Origin: Patiriisocius marinistellae
Lineage (GTDB): Bacteria; Bacteroidota; Bacteroidia; Flavobacteriales; Flavobacteriaceae
Assembly (NCBI RefSeq): GCF_009014635.1
Contig: NZ_BKCF01000001.1
Span: forward strand, 1,302,001 to 1,366,000
Direction of reading: 5' to 3'
Length of the DNA: 64,000 bases
The notes below the pieces were generated by a model. It was given only the letters and a program-made list of their open reading frames with translations. It was not told the origin of the DNA and searched no databases. Below, piece by piece: positions 10,103 to 19,134 of this stretch (positions within the stretch are counted from its first letter, which is position 1; the number at the start of each line of letters is the position of its first letter). The position numbers were made by a program, and so were the translations under genes.

Positions 10103-10708
10103 TCAATTTTTATTTAGTGGTTTTAAGCTTATGTAATGATACTTTAAAGTACCTAAATGTTCTACATCTTGCTCTCCAGATTTTAACTGTGCCCAATCAA
10201 ATTCTTCTTTGACCTCTTTGCTTTTATATAGAGTTAAAAGATCATCCGAAATTAACAAATACTCATCAATAGGAACATTATTTTTTAAAAGCCTGTGCGC
10301 AGTAATTACATCTTCACCCATCAATTTTATATGAGTGCCTATAGGAACCATCCCTATCTCTTTGCCATAATGCAATACAATTTTGAGCCCAAGGATTTCT
10401 GGAAAATCTGCATCTAAAGATTCATCCCTAAACTTTTTTAATAGTACCCCCATTCGCTCATAAAACTGTGTATAAAAAAGTTTACACTGGTTAATAAGGT
10501 TTAAAAGAGATGGAAGTTCTCCGCTACGAAAAAAAAGTACAGCATCACCTTCAATTTCCGAAACCTTAAGGTTTATTTCATTGCTGTAAATAATTTCATT
10601 TAACAGCGCAGGTATTACTTGTGAGCTTATCTCAAAATTTGCATTTCGCATATATTGAGTAAAACCGCTTATATCCGGTATGCACAATAAAGTAGGACTT
10701 GATTCCAT
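10103..10708 (-). CDS. DUF2652 protein with adenylate-cyclase-like fold
   Basis: A 201-residue protein with the DUF2652 signature LLCIPDISGFTQYMRN at the N-terminus and EIEGDAVLFFR near residue 55. These positions correspond to the two metal-binding aspartates of class III nucleotide cyclases, which the domain resembles. Whether it makes a cyclic nucleotide is not known. It has no membrane or sensory domain. It is the upstream gene of a two-gene unit with the hypothetical at 9660, and is divergent from argS with 83 bases between start codons. Confidence 0.82.
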   Translation of the reverse strand: MESSPTLLCIPDISGFTQYMRNANFEISSQVIPALLNEIIYSNEINLKVSEIEGDAVLFFRSGELPSLLNLINQCKLFYTQFYERMGVLLKKFRDESLDADFPEILGLKIVLHYGKEIGMVPIGTHIKLMGEDVITAHRLLKNNVPIDEYLLISDDLLTLYKSKEVKEEFDWAQLKSGEQDVEHLGTLKYHYISLKPLNKN

Positions 10709-10765
10709 AAATAATTTTAAGTATTAAAGATACAATACCCTAATTTAAAAAACCGTTAAAAAGGC

Positions 10766-10773
10766 TATCTTTG
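10766..10773 (+). promoter_or_regulatory. -7 element TATCTTTG of argS
   Basis: This is a perfect TAnnTTTG match 18 bases before the argS ATG at 10792. Its last bases form a TTG that opens the reading frame, so the TTG at 10771 is promoter rather than start codon. Confidence 0.75.
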
Positions 10774-10791
10774 CACGCAAATTTTAACCCT

Positions 10792-12564
10792 ATGTCTTTA
10801 CAAGAAATCCTTTCAGCAAAAGTTAAAGAAGCTGTTCAAGCAAGTTATAACACTACTCTCAAAACTGTAGAATTTCAAGCTACTCGCAAGGATTTTGAAG
10901 GTGATATCACCGTTGTGATTTTTCCTATGTTACGAACTGTCAAAGGAAATCCTGTTCAAATAGGGGAAACCATAGGTCAATATCTTGTTGACAATGTTGC
11001 TGAGGTTTCAAAATTTAATGTGGTAAAAGGTTTTTTAAATGTTGTGCTAAGTGATACTTATTATTTAGATTTCTTCGGAAATGTAACCAGCTTTTCAACT
11101 TACGGAACAAGACAAACTTCCGCAGATGCAATGATGGTAGAGTATGCATCTCCAAACACAAACAAACCATTACATTTAGGACATGTGCGTAACGTTCTCC
11201 TTGGGTATAGCGTTGCCGAAATCTTAAAAGCAGCCGGAAAGAAGGTATACAAAACTCAAATTATAAACGACCGCGGAATTCATATTTGCAAAAGTATGCT
11301 CGCTTGGAAGCGCTTCGGAAATGGGGAGACTCCACAATCTACGGCATTAAAGGGTGATAAATTAGTAGGTAATTATTACGTAAAATTTGATCAAGAGTAC
11401 AAGAAAGAAATAGCGCAGCAAATTTCAGAAGGGAAAACAGAAGAAGAAGCAAAAACACAAGCTCCATTGTTAATTGAGGCACAGAAAATGCTTCAAGAGT
11501 GGGAAGCAGGAGACACCCAAGTTGTTAATTTATGGAAGAAAATGAACGGTTGGGTCTATGAAGGTTTTGATGCAACTTATGAAGCAATTGGTGTTGATTT
11601 TGACAAAAATTATTACGAGAGTGATACCTACCTTTTAGGAAAAGAATTTATTAAAGAAGGACTAGCAAGTGGCGTTTTTAAACAAAAAGAAGACGGCTCT
11701 GTATGGTGTGATTTGACAGACGAAGGTCTAGATGAAAAAATTGTACTTCGTAGTGATGGAACTGCGGTTTATATGACGCAAGATATAGGTACGGCTATAC
11801 AGAGAGTAAAGGATTTTCCAGATATTAATGGTATGATTTATACTGTGGGAAACGAACAAGACTATCATTTTCAAGTGCTGTTTTTAATTCTTAAAAAGCT
11901 AGGCTTTAAATGGGCAGAAAATCTTTATCATTTAAGTTATGGAATGGTAGATTTACCAAGTGGAAAAATGAAAAGTCGTGAAGGTACTGTAGTAGATGCA
12001 GATGATTTAATCGCATCAATGGCAAAAACTGCTGGTGAAATAAGTGAAGAGTTAGGTAAGATTGACGATTTCAGCAAAGAAGAAAAAACCGAATTGTATA
12101 ACACCATTGGTCTTGGCGCTTTAAAATATTACATCTTAAAAGTGGATCCTAAAAAGCGTATTCTTTTCAACCCAGAAGAAAGCGTAGATTTTCAAGGAAA
12201 CACTGGGCCGTTTATTCAATATACCTACGCAAGAATTCAGTCAATTTTACGCAAAGCTGAAGTTGGGAAGAATGTAGATTTTAGTTCTATTAGTCTTGAG
12301 CCCAAAGAAAAAGATGTTTTAAAAACGCTTCAATTATTTCCAGAGACAATTCAACTAGCTGCTTCAAATTATAGCCCGGCTTTAATTGCAAATTACACGT
12401 ATGATTTAGTGAAGGAATTTAATTCTTTTTATCAAAATGTGCCTATTTTTCAAGCAACATCAGATGTTGAAAAGCAATTTAGAATTGCATTATGTAGTGC
12501 AGTGGGAGATGTAATTAGAACGGCTTTTTCATTATTAGGAATTACAGTTCCTAATAGAATGTAA
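10792..12564 (+). CDS. argS: Arginyl-tRNA synthetase
   Basis: Class I aminoacyl-tRNA synthetase charging tRNA-Arg, 590 residues from the ATG at 10792. The frame is open from a TTG at 10771, but that triplet lies in the promoter box, so I chose MSLQEILSAKVKEA. The HIGH motif appears as PNTNKPLHLGHVRN near residue 120 and the KMSKS-like element as GKMKSREGT near 390. The C-terminus has the DALR anticodon-binding domain with FNSFYQNVPIF. It carries two CTTCGGAAAT words at 11073 and 11313, both encoding FGN. It converges with the TonB receptor gene 48 bases downstream. Confidence 0.97.
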   Translation: MSLQEILSAKVKEAVQASYNTTLKTVEFQATRKDFEGDITVVIFPMLRTVKGNPVQIGETIGQYLVDNVAEVSKFNVVKGFLNVVLSDTYYLDFFGNVTSFSTYGTRQTSADAMMVEYASPNTNKPLHLGHVRNVLLGYSVAEILKAAGKKVYKTQIINDRGIHICKSMLAWKRFGNGETPQSTALKGDKLVGNYYVKFDQEYKKEIAQQISEGKTEEEAKTQAPLLIEAQKMLQEWEAGDTQVVNLWKKMNGWVYEGFDATYEAIGVDFDKNYYESDTYLLGKEFIKEGLASGVFKQKEDGSVWCDLTDEGLDEKIVLRSDGTAVYMTQDIGTAIQRVKDFPDINGMIYTVGNEQDYHFQVLFLILKKLGFKWAENLYHLSYGMVDLPSGKMKSREGTVVDADDLIASMAKTAGEISEELGKIDDFSKEEKTELYNTIGLGALKYYILKVDPKKRILFNPEESVDFQGNTGPFIQYTYARIQSILRKAEVGKNVDFSSISLEPKEKDVLKTLQLFPETIQLAASNYSPALIANYTYDLVKEFNSFYQNVPIFQATSDVEKQFRIALCSAVGDVIRTAFSLLGITVPNRM

Positions 12565-12612
12565 AGCTTTTTAAGTTTACTAAGCCTTAGTAGTACTTAA
12601 TAAAGGAAAATA

Positions 12613-15192
12613 TTAAAATAACAATTGAAAAGAAATATTAGGTGTAAATCCTAATGAAAATTGATCAACTCTATTGATGGTATTATTTCCATCTGCATCT
12701 GTTTCAATTTCAAAATAGGAATCTAATGCATTCTTTTTGTCAAATATATTCAACAAAGCAACATTTATTTTTCCTTTAAAAGTTTCATCAACCTTAAAGT
12801 CATATAATGCTGAGGTATTTACTCTAAGGTATGAATTAAGTGTCTTGTTGTTTGGTTCATTGTATTGTATTTGTGGTTTACCATCAACATCAATAATAGC
12901 ATTAGTATTTAATGGTGTTGTATATGGAAGTCCAGAGTGATAATTAGATCCTACAGCTATTTTAAAATTACCTAATTTATATGTAGCTGCTAGGCTTGCT
13001 GTGTGCGTAACATCAAAATTACTACGAAAATTTTTAGGACTCAATGAGTTAAAAGTATAGTCATTATCGAGATAGGTGTAGCTTAAAGAACTTGTAAATC
13101 GTTCTGTATTTTTAGCTACAGAAACCTCCACACCTTTAGCATTGTAACTACCTATGGTATTCACATCTTGTAGTTGATTTCTAAAACCTAAATTTTTAAT
13201 ATTAACACCATCTACTTTTTTATAGAAGCCTTCTGCAATAAACGTGAAACCGTCAAATGTATAATCTGTTCCTATTGAAAGTTGCTGACTTTCAAGTAAT
13301 GGAACGTCTACACCATTTGCAATTAACCACTGCTTACTCTCTATGCCGAGTAGTTGATTTTCTCTTGCTACAAATTGTAATATATGCTGGCTTTTTTCTT
13401 CGGCAGCAGCAAAAATATTCCAGTGTTTTTTAAGTTTATGGTTAATGTTTACTCTTGGTTCAAATTGTGTATTGAGATTACTAAAGTTTGTCAATCGACC
13501 TCCTAGTGTTACTATTGTAGTATTATCAAAAAGTCGTAAAATACTATTTAAGTAAAAAGCATTTACTATACTATTGCTTTCATTAATAATAGGAATAGAG
13601 CTAGTTGCTAAAATTTGATTGTCTCTTATTTTTGTGTCGGTATATTGATAGCCTGTTTGGAACGTTATTGCGTTATTTAGTCTGTAATTTACATCAAATC
13701 TTACTTGTTGTTCTCTTACTTCATTGCGTTGAGAAGATTCGGTTAATAATTCAACTGCTTTATTTTCACCATCAAAAACGTACGTGCTTGAACTGTATAA
13801 GAGGCGCGTATTTAATTTTGAATTCCATGTTCTTTTATAATCAAAATTACCAACAAGTGTGCGTTGTCTTAATTCATTAAAAAGCGCAGATGAACTATCA
13901 ATAGCAATAAAACGCTCAGTAAAAGCAAGTTTATTATTTATAGTCATAAAATTATATTGCAATTTATCCTTTTTTGAAATATCCCAAATTGAAGTAATAT
14001 TTATATCATAAAAATTAAAACTCTGTTCTGTATTTCTAATTCCGTTTGAAGTATTAGTGCTTAAATTAGTTACTTCTGTATTCTGAAATGTGCGCTGAAA
14101 AAATGATTTATAAATCGGATTTCCCACGCCACTATTGATTGAAGTACGCCCAGAGATATCAATTGCAAAAGTTTCAGAAAGTGGCATTCTTGCAAATAAA
14201 TTTGCACTGCTCAAATTAATGCCTATTCCTCCATCAACATTTTTTGTAACATTATTAGAAGATTGCATATTTAAAACACCAGAAACTCCTTCGTTATAAC
14301 GTGGATGTGTTCCGTTTTTATAAATAATAACATTATCTATTAAGTTAGGATTAAAAGCAGATATAAGTCCAAAAAAATGACCCGTTTGATACATACGTAT
14401 ATCATTCCATAAAATGAGTAATTCATCACTTGCTCCACCACGAACGTTAATATTTGAAGCAGTTTCATCATAACTTTCAATGCCAGGAAGTGCTTGTGCT
14501 ATTTGAAGTACATCCGGCTCAACAAGACTTGGCAGTATTTCAAAATTATTATTATTAATAGTGATAGAACCTTCTGCATTTTTAGAAATTCCCTTCACAA
14601 GGTAGCTTTGTAACGTTACTGTAGAGAGATAATTTACGTTAGCAGATGCAAAAAGCAACGGGCAAGGTTCTGGTTTTTCTAGAATTTCTAATACTGTTAT
14701 TGACCTTAGAAAAATATCATTATTGTATATCTGGAGGGTTTCAGTTTGTTCTATTTCAGCAATAGAAAAGGTTCCGCCATTATCTGCATTGAATTGTGAA
14801 CTGCTGCTATAAATGATAGCATTTTTTATGGGAGTACCAGTTTTAGTATCAATTATTGTGGCGCATATTGATACTTGTTTTGTAGGAAAAGTAACAGTTA
14901 TATAGCGCTCGTCTATTTTCTGGAATTCAACTTTATAAGTATCTGAATAGCTTTGTAGTGTAGCCTCAAGAGGTTGATTTAAAGTGGGGCGAAAAACCTG
15001 AAGTCTATTTGCAAGTGCAGAATTGAAAGAAAACTTAACTTCAAAAGTTTCTTCTAAAAGTGACAACGCTTCTAAAAATTTTATTTCATTTGATGTCTGT
15101 GCAGTACTTGATATAATAAAACAGAAAAAAAATAGTAGGTGCAGAAAATTTCGGCTTCCTTTATTTTTTGCTATTATAAATTGTAACGCCAT
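12613..15192 (-). CDS. TonB-dependent receptor with N-terminal STN-like domain
   Basis: An outer-membrane active transporter of 859 residues. After a signal peptide (about 1-32, ending SSTAQT) there is an STN-like signalling domain (about 35-105). A carboxypeptidase-like beta-sandwich (about 110-165) follows. A plug domain begins near residue 205, containing INVRGGASDELLILWND, and a beta-barrel ends in the aromatic FQLLF. The STN domain and the FecR and sigma genes directly upstream show a FecA-type unit in which substrate binding outside triggers transcription inside. The substrate could be a siderophore or another ligand; no binding lipoprotein (SusD) is next to it. Its start overlaps the end of fecR by 32 bases. 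Confidence 0.93.
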   Translation of the reverse strand: MALQFIIAKNKGSRNFLHLLFFFCFIISSTAQTSNEIKFLEALSLLEETFEVKFSFNSALANRLQVFRPTLNQPLEATLQSYSDTYKVEFQKIDERYITVTFPTKQVSICATIIDTKTGTPIKNAIIYSSSSQFNADNGGTFSIAEIEQTETLQIYNNDIFLRSITVLEILEKPEPCPLLFASANVNYLSTVTLQSYLVKGISKNAEGSITINNNNFEILPSLVEPDVLQIAQALPGIESYDETASNINVRGGASDELLILWNDIRMYQTGHFFGLISAFNPNLIDNVIIYKNGTHPRYNEGVSGVLNMQSSNNVTKNVDGGIGINLSSANLFARMPLSETFAIDISGRTSINSGVGNPIYKSFFQRTFQNTEVTNLSTNTSNGIRNTEQSFNFYDINITSIWDISKKDKLQYNFMTINNKLAFTERFIAIDSSSALFNELRQRTLVGNFDYKRTWNSKLNTRLLYSSSTYVFDGENKAVELLTESSQRNEVREQQVRFDVNYRLNNAITFQTGYQYTDTKIRDNQILATSSIPIINESNSIVNAFYLNSILRLFDNTTIVTLGGRLTNFSNLNTQFEPRVNINHKLKKHWNIFAAAEEKSQHILQFVARENQLLGIESKQWLIANGVDVPLLESQQLSIGTDYTFDGFTFIAEGFYKKVDGVNIKNLGFRNQLQDVNTIGSYNAKGVEVSVAKNTERFTSSLSYTYLDNDYTFNSLSPKNFRSNFDVTHTASLAATYKLGNFKIAVGSNYHSGLPYTTPLNTNAIIDVDGKPQIQYNEPNNKTLNSYLRVNTSALYDFKVDETFKGKINVALLNIFDKKNALDSYFEIETDADGNNTINRVDQFSLGFTPNISFQLLF

Positions 15193-16066
15193 TTTTAGAG
15201 TCTTTTCGATACGAAAGATTTAATGGAACCGTCACTGTACGCAGCGCATCTTCAAGATTTGTGTGAGTGAAAGTACCAGTATAGCGTAAATCTACATTAA
15301 TATTTTCGGTTTTAATAGCAATCCCGAATTGGTTTTCTAATGCTAAAATCACTGAATACAAATCTATATTAGTAAAACTACTTTCATTAAAAATCCAAGT
15401 AGGATGAGAAGTATAAACTATATGGTTTACATTGCTCTCATTATCAAAAGTGTATGAGTTTCCCGGAGTCACTTCAAAAATGCGGTTGTTATGTGAAACA
15501 GATACTAATCCTTCATAACAGCTCACTTTAAATTTATTGTTTTTGGTACTTACGTTAAATTTAGTACCTAAAACAGTTACAATACCTTGCTCGGTAGTGA
15601 CTGTGAATTTTTTTCCTTTCGCAACTTCGAAAAATGCTTCTCCCTCGAGGGTAACATTTCGGTCAAAAGCCCAGCCATATTTTTTATATGTAACAGTTGC
15701 ATCTTTATTTAATGTAATTCTAGAATCGTCAGGCAATAAAAGTTGCTCTGTGTTAGCCATTGGCGCAGTTGTAGTAGAAGGAATATTTGCAACAAATATG
15801 TATGACATGACTAGCATCACAAAAATTGCAGCAACTTTTAAAACGTTTGAAAGTCTAAAGATTTTAATCTCTTTTTTACTAGTACTTTTTCGTTGTAATA
15901 AATCAGCAAATCCAGTTTCAACGTCGTGAGAGGGTACTTCAATTTTCTGTATCTCTCTGTCAATATTACGGTAAATATCAAAATCTGGATTAGCATTAAA
16001 CCTTTCCAGTTCTTGTGATGATAGCTCACCATTTAACCATTTGTCAAGTATATTATTGTGTTCCAT
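15161..16066 (-). CDS. FecR-family anti-sigma regulator
   Basis: An inner-membrane signal relay of 301 residues. The cytoplasmic N-terminus (about 1-75) would bind the sigma factor. A single membrane segment is near 80-100 (VLKVAAIFVMLVMSYIFVA). The periplasmic FecR domain starts near 115 with LLLPDDSRITLNKDATV and is followed by a C-terminal DUF4974 segment (FTNIDLYSVILALENQFG). It is 52 bases downstream of the ECF sigma gene and overlaps the TonB receptor start, so the three form one operon. Confidence 0.93.
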   Translation of the reverse strand: MEHNNILDKWLNGELSSQELERFNANPDFDIYRNIDREIQKIEVPSHDVETGFADLLQRKSTSKKEIKIFRLSNVLKVAAIFVMLVMSYIFVANIPSTTTAPMANTEQLLLPDDSRITLNKDATVTYKKYGWAFDRNVTLEGEAFFEVAKGKKFTVTTEQGIVTVLGTKFNVSTKNNKFKVSCYEGLVSVSHNNRIFEVTPGNSYTFDNESNVNHIVYTSHPTWIFNESSFTNIDLYSVILALENQFGIAIKTENINVDLRYTGTFTHTNLEDALRTVTVPLNLSYRKDSKNGVTIYNSKK

Positions 16067-16118
16067 TGTATTGTCTCTGTAATTATAACAGTTAAGTAAT
16101 TAAAATACCACCTTCCTG

Positions 16119-16628
16119 TTAAATTCTTTCAATCGATTTCCTTAAATTTTCTAAAGCATCAAGCACACGTTTTCCAGCTGCTTTTTCTGAAATTTCTAAA
16201 ACCTCGGCAATCTCTCTATATTTTTTCCCTTCTACGCGGCTCATTAAAAATGCAGTGCGTTGAATCTCGGTCAAGTTGTCTAAAGCTCTTTGTAATTTAT
16301 CACCAAATTGCTTTTCCTCCAGTAAATACTCTGGTGTTTGTTTGTCTGATGACTCTGTAATGCTATTAGCATACGTGTATTTTACCTTCTTATGAGCAAT
16401 AGTGTTTAAAAACAAGTTGTTTGCAACCGTAAAAAGGAAGGATTTTGCCTTTGCAGGACTTACTTTATCACAATTGTCCCAAAGTTTTATAAAAGCTTCC
16501 TGGACCAAATCGTAAGATGAAGCTCTGTCTTTCGTTTTAAAAAACATAAAATTGCTCAACGATTGTGAATGTTTCTTATAAACAGCCTCGTAGGTAGTCT
16601 CGTTGCAAACTGATTGTTTCTTTTCCAT
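16119..16628 (-). CDS. ECF-type RNA polymerase sigma factor, FecI-like
   Basis: A 169-residue sigma-70 family protein with only regions 2 and 4. Region 2 contains SYDLVQEAFIKLWDN (about 40-55) and region 4 contains MSRVEGKKYREIAEVLEIS (about 128-146), which is the helix-turn-helix. By family and position it directs transcription of its own operon or related uptake genes when released by the FecR-like protein next to it. It is first in the operon. Confidence 0.94.
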   Translation of the reverse strand: MEKKQSVCNETTYEAVYKKHSQSLSNFMFFKTKDRASSYDLVQEAFIKLWDNCDKVSPAKAKSFLFTVANNLFLNTIAHKKVKYTYANSITESSDKQTPEYLLEEKQFGDKLQRALDNLTEIQRTAFLMSRVEGKKYREIAEVLEISEKAAGKRVLDALENLRKSIERI

Positions 16629-16662
16629 AATTTTATAGCACCGTAAAATTATATAAAAAATA

Positions 16663-16790
16663 TATATTTATAGAGAGGTGGTAATATGCGGTTTAGATTG
16701 TTTTATATGTAGAAGGTTATTGTTAACTTCTAAAAGAGTGCTATGAAGAAGAGCCCGTTTTCTGTTTTGAAAGCGGGTTTTTTTTATACT
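16663..16790 (+). ncRNA. Candidate small RNA with an orphan plus-strand terminator
   Basis: Both flanking genes are on the minus strand, yet 16753-16785 holds a G+C-rich hairpin followed by eight T in plus orientation (CCCGTTTTC ... GAAAGCGGG). A near-consensus -7 box TATATTTA lies at 16663-16670. Together they could define an RNA of about 110 bases divergent from the sigma gene. A second weak stem (AGAAG ... CTTCT) lies near 16711-16731. No convincing short reading frame fills it. Expression is inference. Confidence 0.35.
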
Positions 16791-16840
16791 GAAATTTTAA
16801 TAATTCTAAAATATTTAGACAATTATACATACAATGAAAA

Positions 16841-17851
16841 TTAAAAAACATTTACTTCGGGTTCAATAAAAATTCCAAAATTTTCTCTAACTTTTTTCTG
16901 AATTTTCATTGCTAAATTCCAGATTTCCTCGCCTGTTGCATTTCCGTAATTAACTAAAACCAAAGCTTGATTTTTATGAACCCCAGCATCACCATACCTC
17001 TTTCCCTTAAAGCCAGCTTGTTCAATTAGCCATCCAGCAGGAATTTTAAATGTAGTATTAGTTACTTCATAATAAGGTGCTTCTGGAAATTTAGTTTTAA
17101 AATTTCTAAAAGTTTCAGCATCTATAACTGGGTTTTTAAAAAAGCTTCCACTATTTCCTAGTAATGCTGGATCTGGTAATTTTGATTGTCTAATTGCAAT
17201 AACAGCATTACTTATATCTTTTACTGTAGGAGTTGTAATATGTTGTTTGTCTAATTGAGTTTTAATGGCCCCGTACGAAATACTTTGGTTATGATTTTTT
17301 GTAGTAAGTAAAAAGGTAACGCTAGTAATAATAAACTTTCCCTTTTCCGAAGTTTTAAAAATAGACGAACGATAGCCAAAGTTACATTCGGCTTTATTAA
17401 ATATAAATTCTTTCCCTGTTGAAATTTCAACAGCATTACAGCGAACAAATGTATCTTTTAATTCTACGCCATACGCACCTATGTTTTGAATGGGAGAAGT
17501 ACCTACATTTCCTGGAATAAGTGATAAGTTTTCGAGACCGCCATAATTGTTTTCTATACAATAGAGAACAAATTTGTGCCAGTTTTCGCCAGCCATACAC
17601 GTAATTTCAACATGGCTATCTGTTTTGTTAGAAAGTTCAATTCCTGTAATGTTGAGGTGTAGTACAAGTCCTTTAATATCTTTAGTAAGTAGCATATTAC
17701 TACCTCCACCAAGGATAAAAAGAGGTTCTTCGTTTTTAGAAAGAACCTCTTTTAATTGTGCGACCGAATTTACTGAGACAAAATACTCAGCACTACTTTC
17801 AATACCAAATGTGTTGTACTTTTTTAAAGAAACGTTGCGCTCAATGTTCAT
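16841..17851 (-). CDS. murB: UDP-N-acetylmuramate dehydrogenase (UDP-N-acetylenolpyruvoylglucosamine reductase)
   Basis: MurB reduces UDP-GlcNAc-enolpyruvate to UDP-MurNAc with NADPH and FAD, the second committed step of peptidoglycan synthesis. The 336 residues match the type I (E. coli-like) enzyme. The FAD domain has FILGGGSNMLL near residue 45 and SLIPGNVGTSPIQNIGAYG near 112. The catalytic Ser is in GNSGSFFKNP near 230, and the terminal Glu is in IFIEPEVNVF. Its ATG overlaps the stop of the upstream aminotransferase gene by one base, which suggests translational coupling. Confidence 0.96.
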   Translation of the reverse strand: MNIERNVSLKKYNTFGIESSAEYFVSVNSVAQLKEVLSKNEEPLFILGGGSNMLLTKDIKGLVLHLNITGIELSNKTDSHVEITCMAGENWHKFVLYCIENNYGGLENLSLIPGNVGTSPIQNIGAYGVELKDTFVRCNAVEISTGKEFIFNKAECNFGYRSSIFKTSEKGKFIITSVTFLLTTKNHNQSISYGAIKTQLDKQHITTPTVKDISNAVIAIRQSKLPDPALLGNSGSFFKNPVIDAETFRNFKTKFPEAPYYEVTNTTFKIPAGWLIEQAGFKGKRYGDAGVHKNQALVLVNYGNATGEEIWNLAMKIQKKVRENFGIFIEPEVNVF

Positions 17852-19041
17852 TAATCTTTGTATTCCTTTAATGCAGCTTTTAATATATTAACAGCTTTGA
17901 TTAAACTCTCTTTATTAAGAACGTAGGCAATTCTAATTTGATTTAAACCTACACCTGGACTTGAGTAAAATCCTGCAGCAGGAGCAACCATTATAGTTTC
18001 ACCATCTAAGTCAAATTCTTCGAGTAACCATTGTGCAAATGCATCACTGTTTTTAACTGGGAGTTGAGCAATACAATAAAAGGCTCCTTTAGGATGACCT
18101 ACTTGCACTCCTGGAATTTCCTCAAGTTTTTCGATAAGGATATCTCGTCTTCCCTTATATTCTTCAATTACTTCATCAAAATAGCTTTGTGGTGTTTCTA
18201 ATGCTGCTTCACTTGCAATTTGTGCAAACGTAGGGGGACTCAACCTCGCTTGCGCAAATTTAAGCGCGGTTTTAATGACAGACTTATTTTTTGAAACTAA
18301 ACACCCTATCCTTGCCCCACACATACTATATCGCTTAGATACTGAGTCAATAATTATGGCATTATCTTCTAACCCTTTTGCTTCAAGAATGGAGAAATGC
18401 TTTAAATTGTCGTAAGCAAACTCTCTGTAAACTTCATCTGCAACTAAAAATAAATCATGTTTTTTTACTATTGCAGCAAGAGTTTCAATTTCTTCTTGTG
18501 AGTATAGATAACCAGTTGGGTTACCAGGATTACAAATTAAAATTGCTTTTGTTTTAGGAGTAATAAGTTTCTCAAATTCTGAAATTGGAGGCAATGCAAA
18601 ATTATCTTCAATTTTAGAAATTACAGGAACAATAGTCACACCACTTGCTGTAGCAAAGCCATTATAATTTGCATAAAATGGTTCAGGAATAATTATTTCG
18701 TCACCTACATCTGCAATACTCCCCATTGCAAAAAGCAATGCTTCACTTCCTCCTGTGGTAACAATTAATTCGTTTTCATCAACCATAATATTATTACGGT
18801 GATAATATGCTGCAATTTTTTTTCTGTAAGGTTCAGAGCCTTCTGAGCGCGTGTATGCTAAAATCTCTAAATGATGAGATGAAACAGCATCCATAGCTAT
18901 CTGAGGAGACTTTATATCTGGTTGTCCAATATTCAAGTGGTATACTTTTTTATTGGCCTTGTATGCTTTTTCAGCAAAAGGAACTAATTTTCTTATAGGA
19001 GATTCGGGCATGTTTGCACCCTTGATTGAGATAGATGGCAT
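17851..19041 (-). CDS. Class I/II pyridoxal-phosphate aminotransferase
   Basis: A cytoplasmic PLP enzyme of 396 residues, full length for the aspartate aminotransferase fold type I. Visible elements are HLNIGQPDIKSP at the N-terminus, the cofactor region VTTGGSEALLFAMG near residue 95, the Asn/Pro segment ICNPGNPTGYLYS near 170, and the Schiff-base Lys in DSVSKRYSMCGARIG near 235. The substrate pair is not fixed by sequence; aspartate or aromatic amino acids are likely by family. It is directly upstream of and coupled to murB, so it may share its expression. Confidence 0.93.
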   Translation of the reverse strand: MPSISIKGANMPESPIRKLVPFAEKAYKANKKVYHLNIGQPDIKSPQIAMDAVSSHHLEILAYTRSEGSEPYRKKIAAYYHRNNIMVDENELIVTTGGSEALLFAMGSIADVGDEIIIPEPFYANYNGFATASGVTIVPVISKIEDNFALPPISEFEKLITPKTKAILICNPGNPTGYLYSQEEIETLAAIVKKHDLFLVADEVYREFAYDNLKHFSILEAKGLEDNAIIIDSVSKRYSMCGARIGCLVSKNKSVIKTALKFAQARLSPPTFAQIASEAALETPQSYFDEVIEEYKGRRDILIEKLEEIPGVQVGHPKGAFYCIAQLPVKNSDAFAQWLLEEFDLDGETIMVAPAAGFYSSPGVGLNQIRIAYVLNKESLIKAVNILKAALKEYKD

Positions 19042-19134
19042 GTCGTAATTTATTTATAACAAAGTTGCAAAATTAATGGAGAATAATAGGTGCTTCGGAA
19101 ATCGTTTTTATCATTTTTTTTCTACCTTGAAAAG

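Noticed and set aside
10771-10791. TTG-started N-terminal extension of argS (similarly at 21067 for valS and 36645 for DUF4293)
   Set aside because: The TTG is the end of a TAnnTTTG promoter box, so translation from it is not possible on the normal transcript.
15537-15929. 130-codon plus-strand frame inside fecR
   Set aside because: Antisense of a clear FecR domain with no independent support.
16743-16844. Short frame MKKSPFSVLKAGFFY crossing the orphan terminator
   Set aside because: It runs through the terminator hairpin and T-run and then into AT-rich codons, so it is unlikely to be translated.
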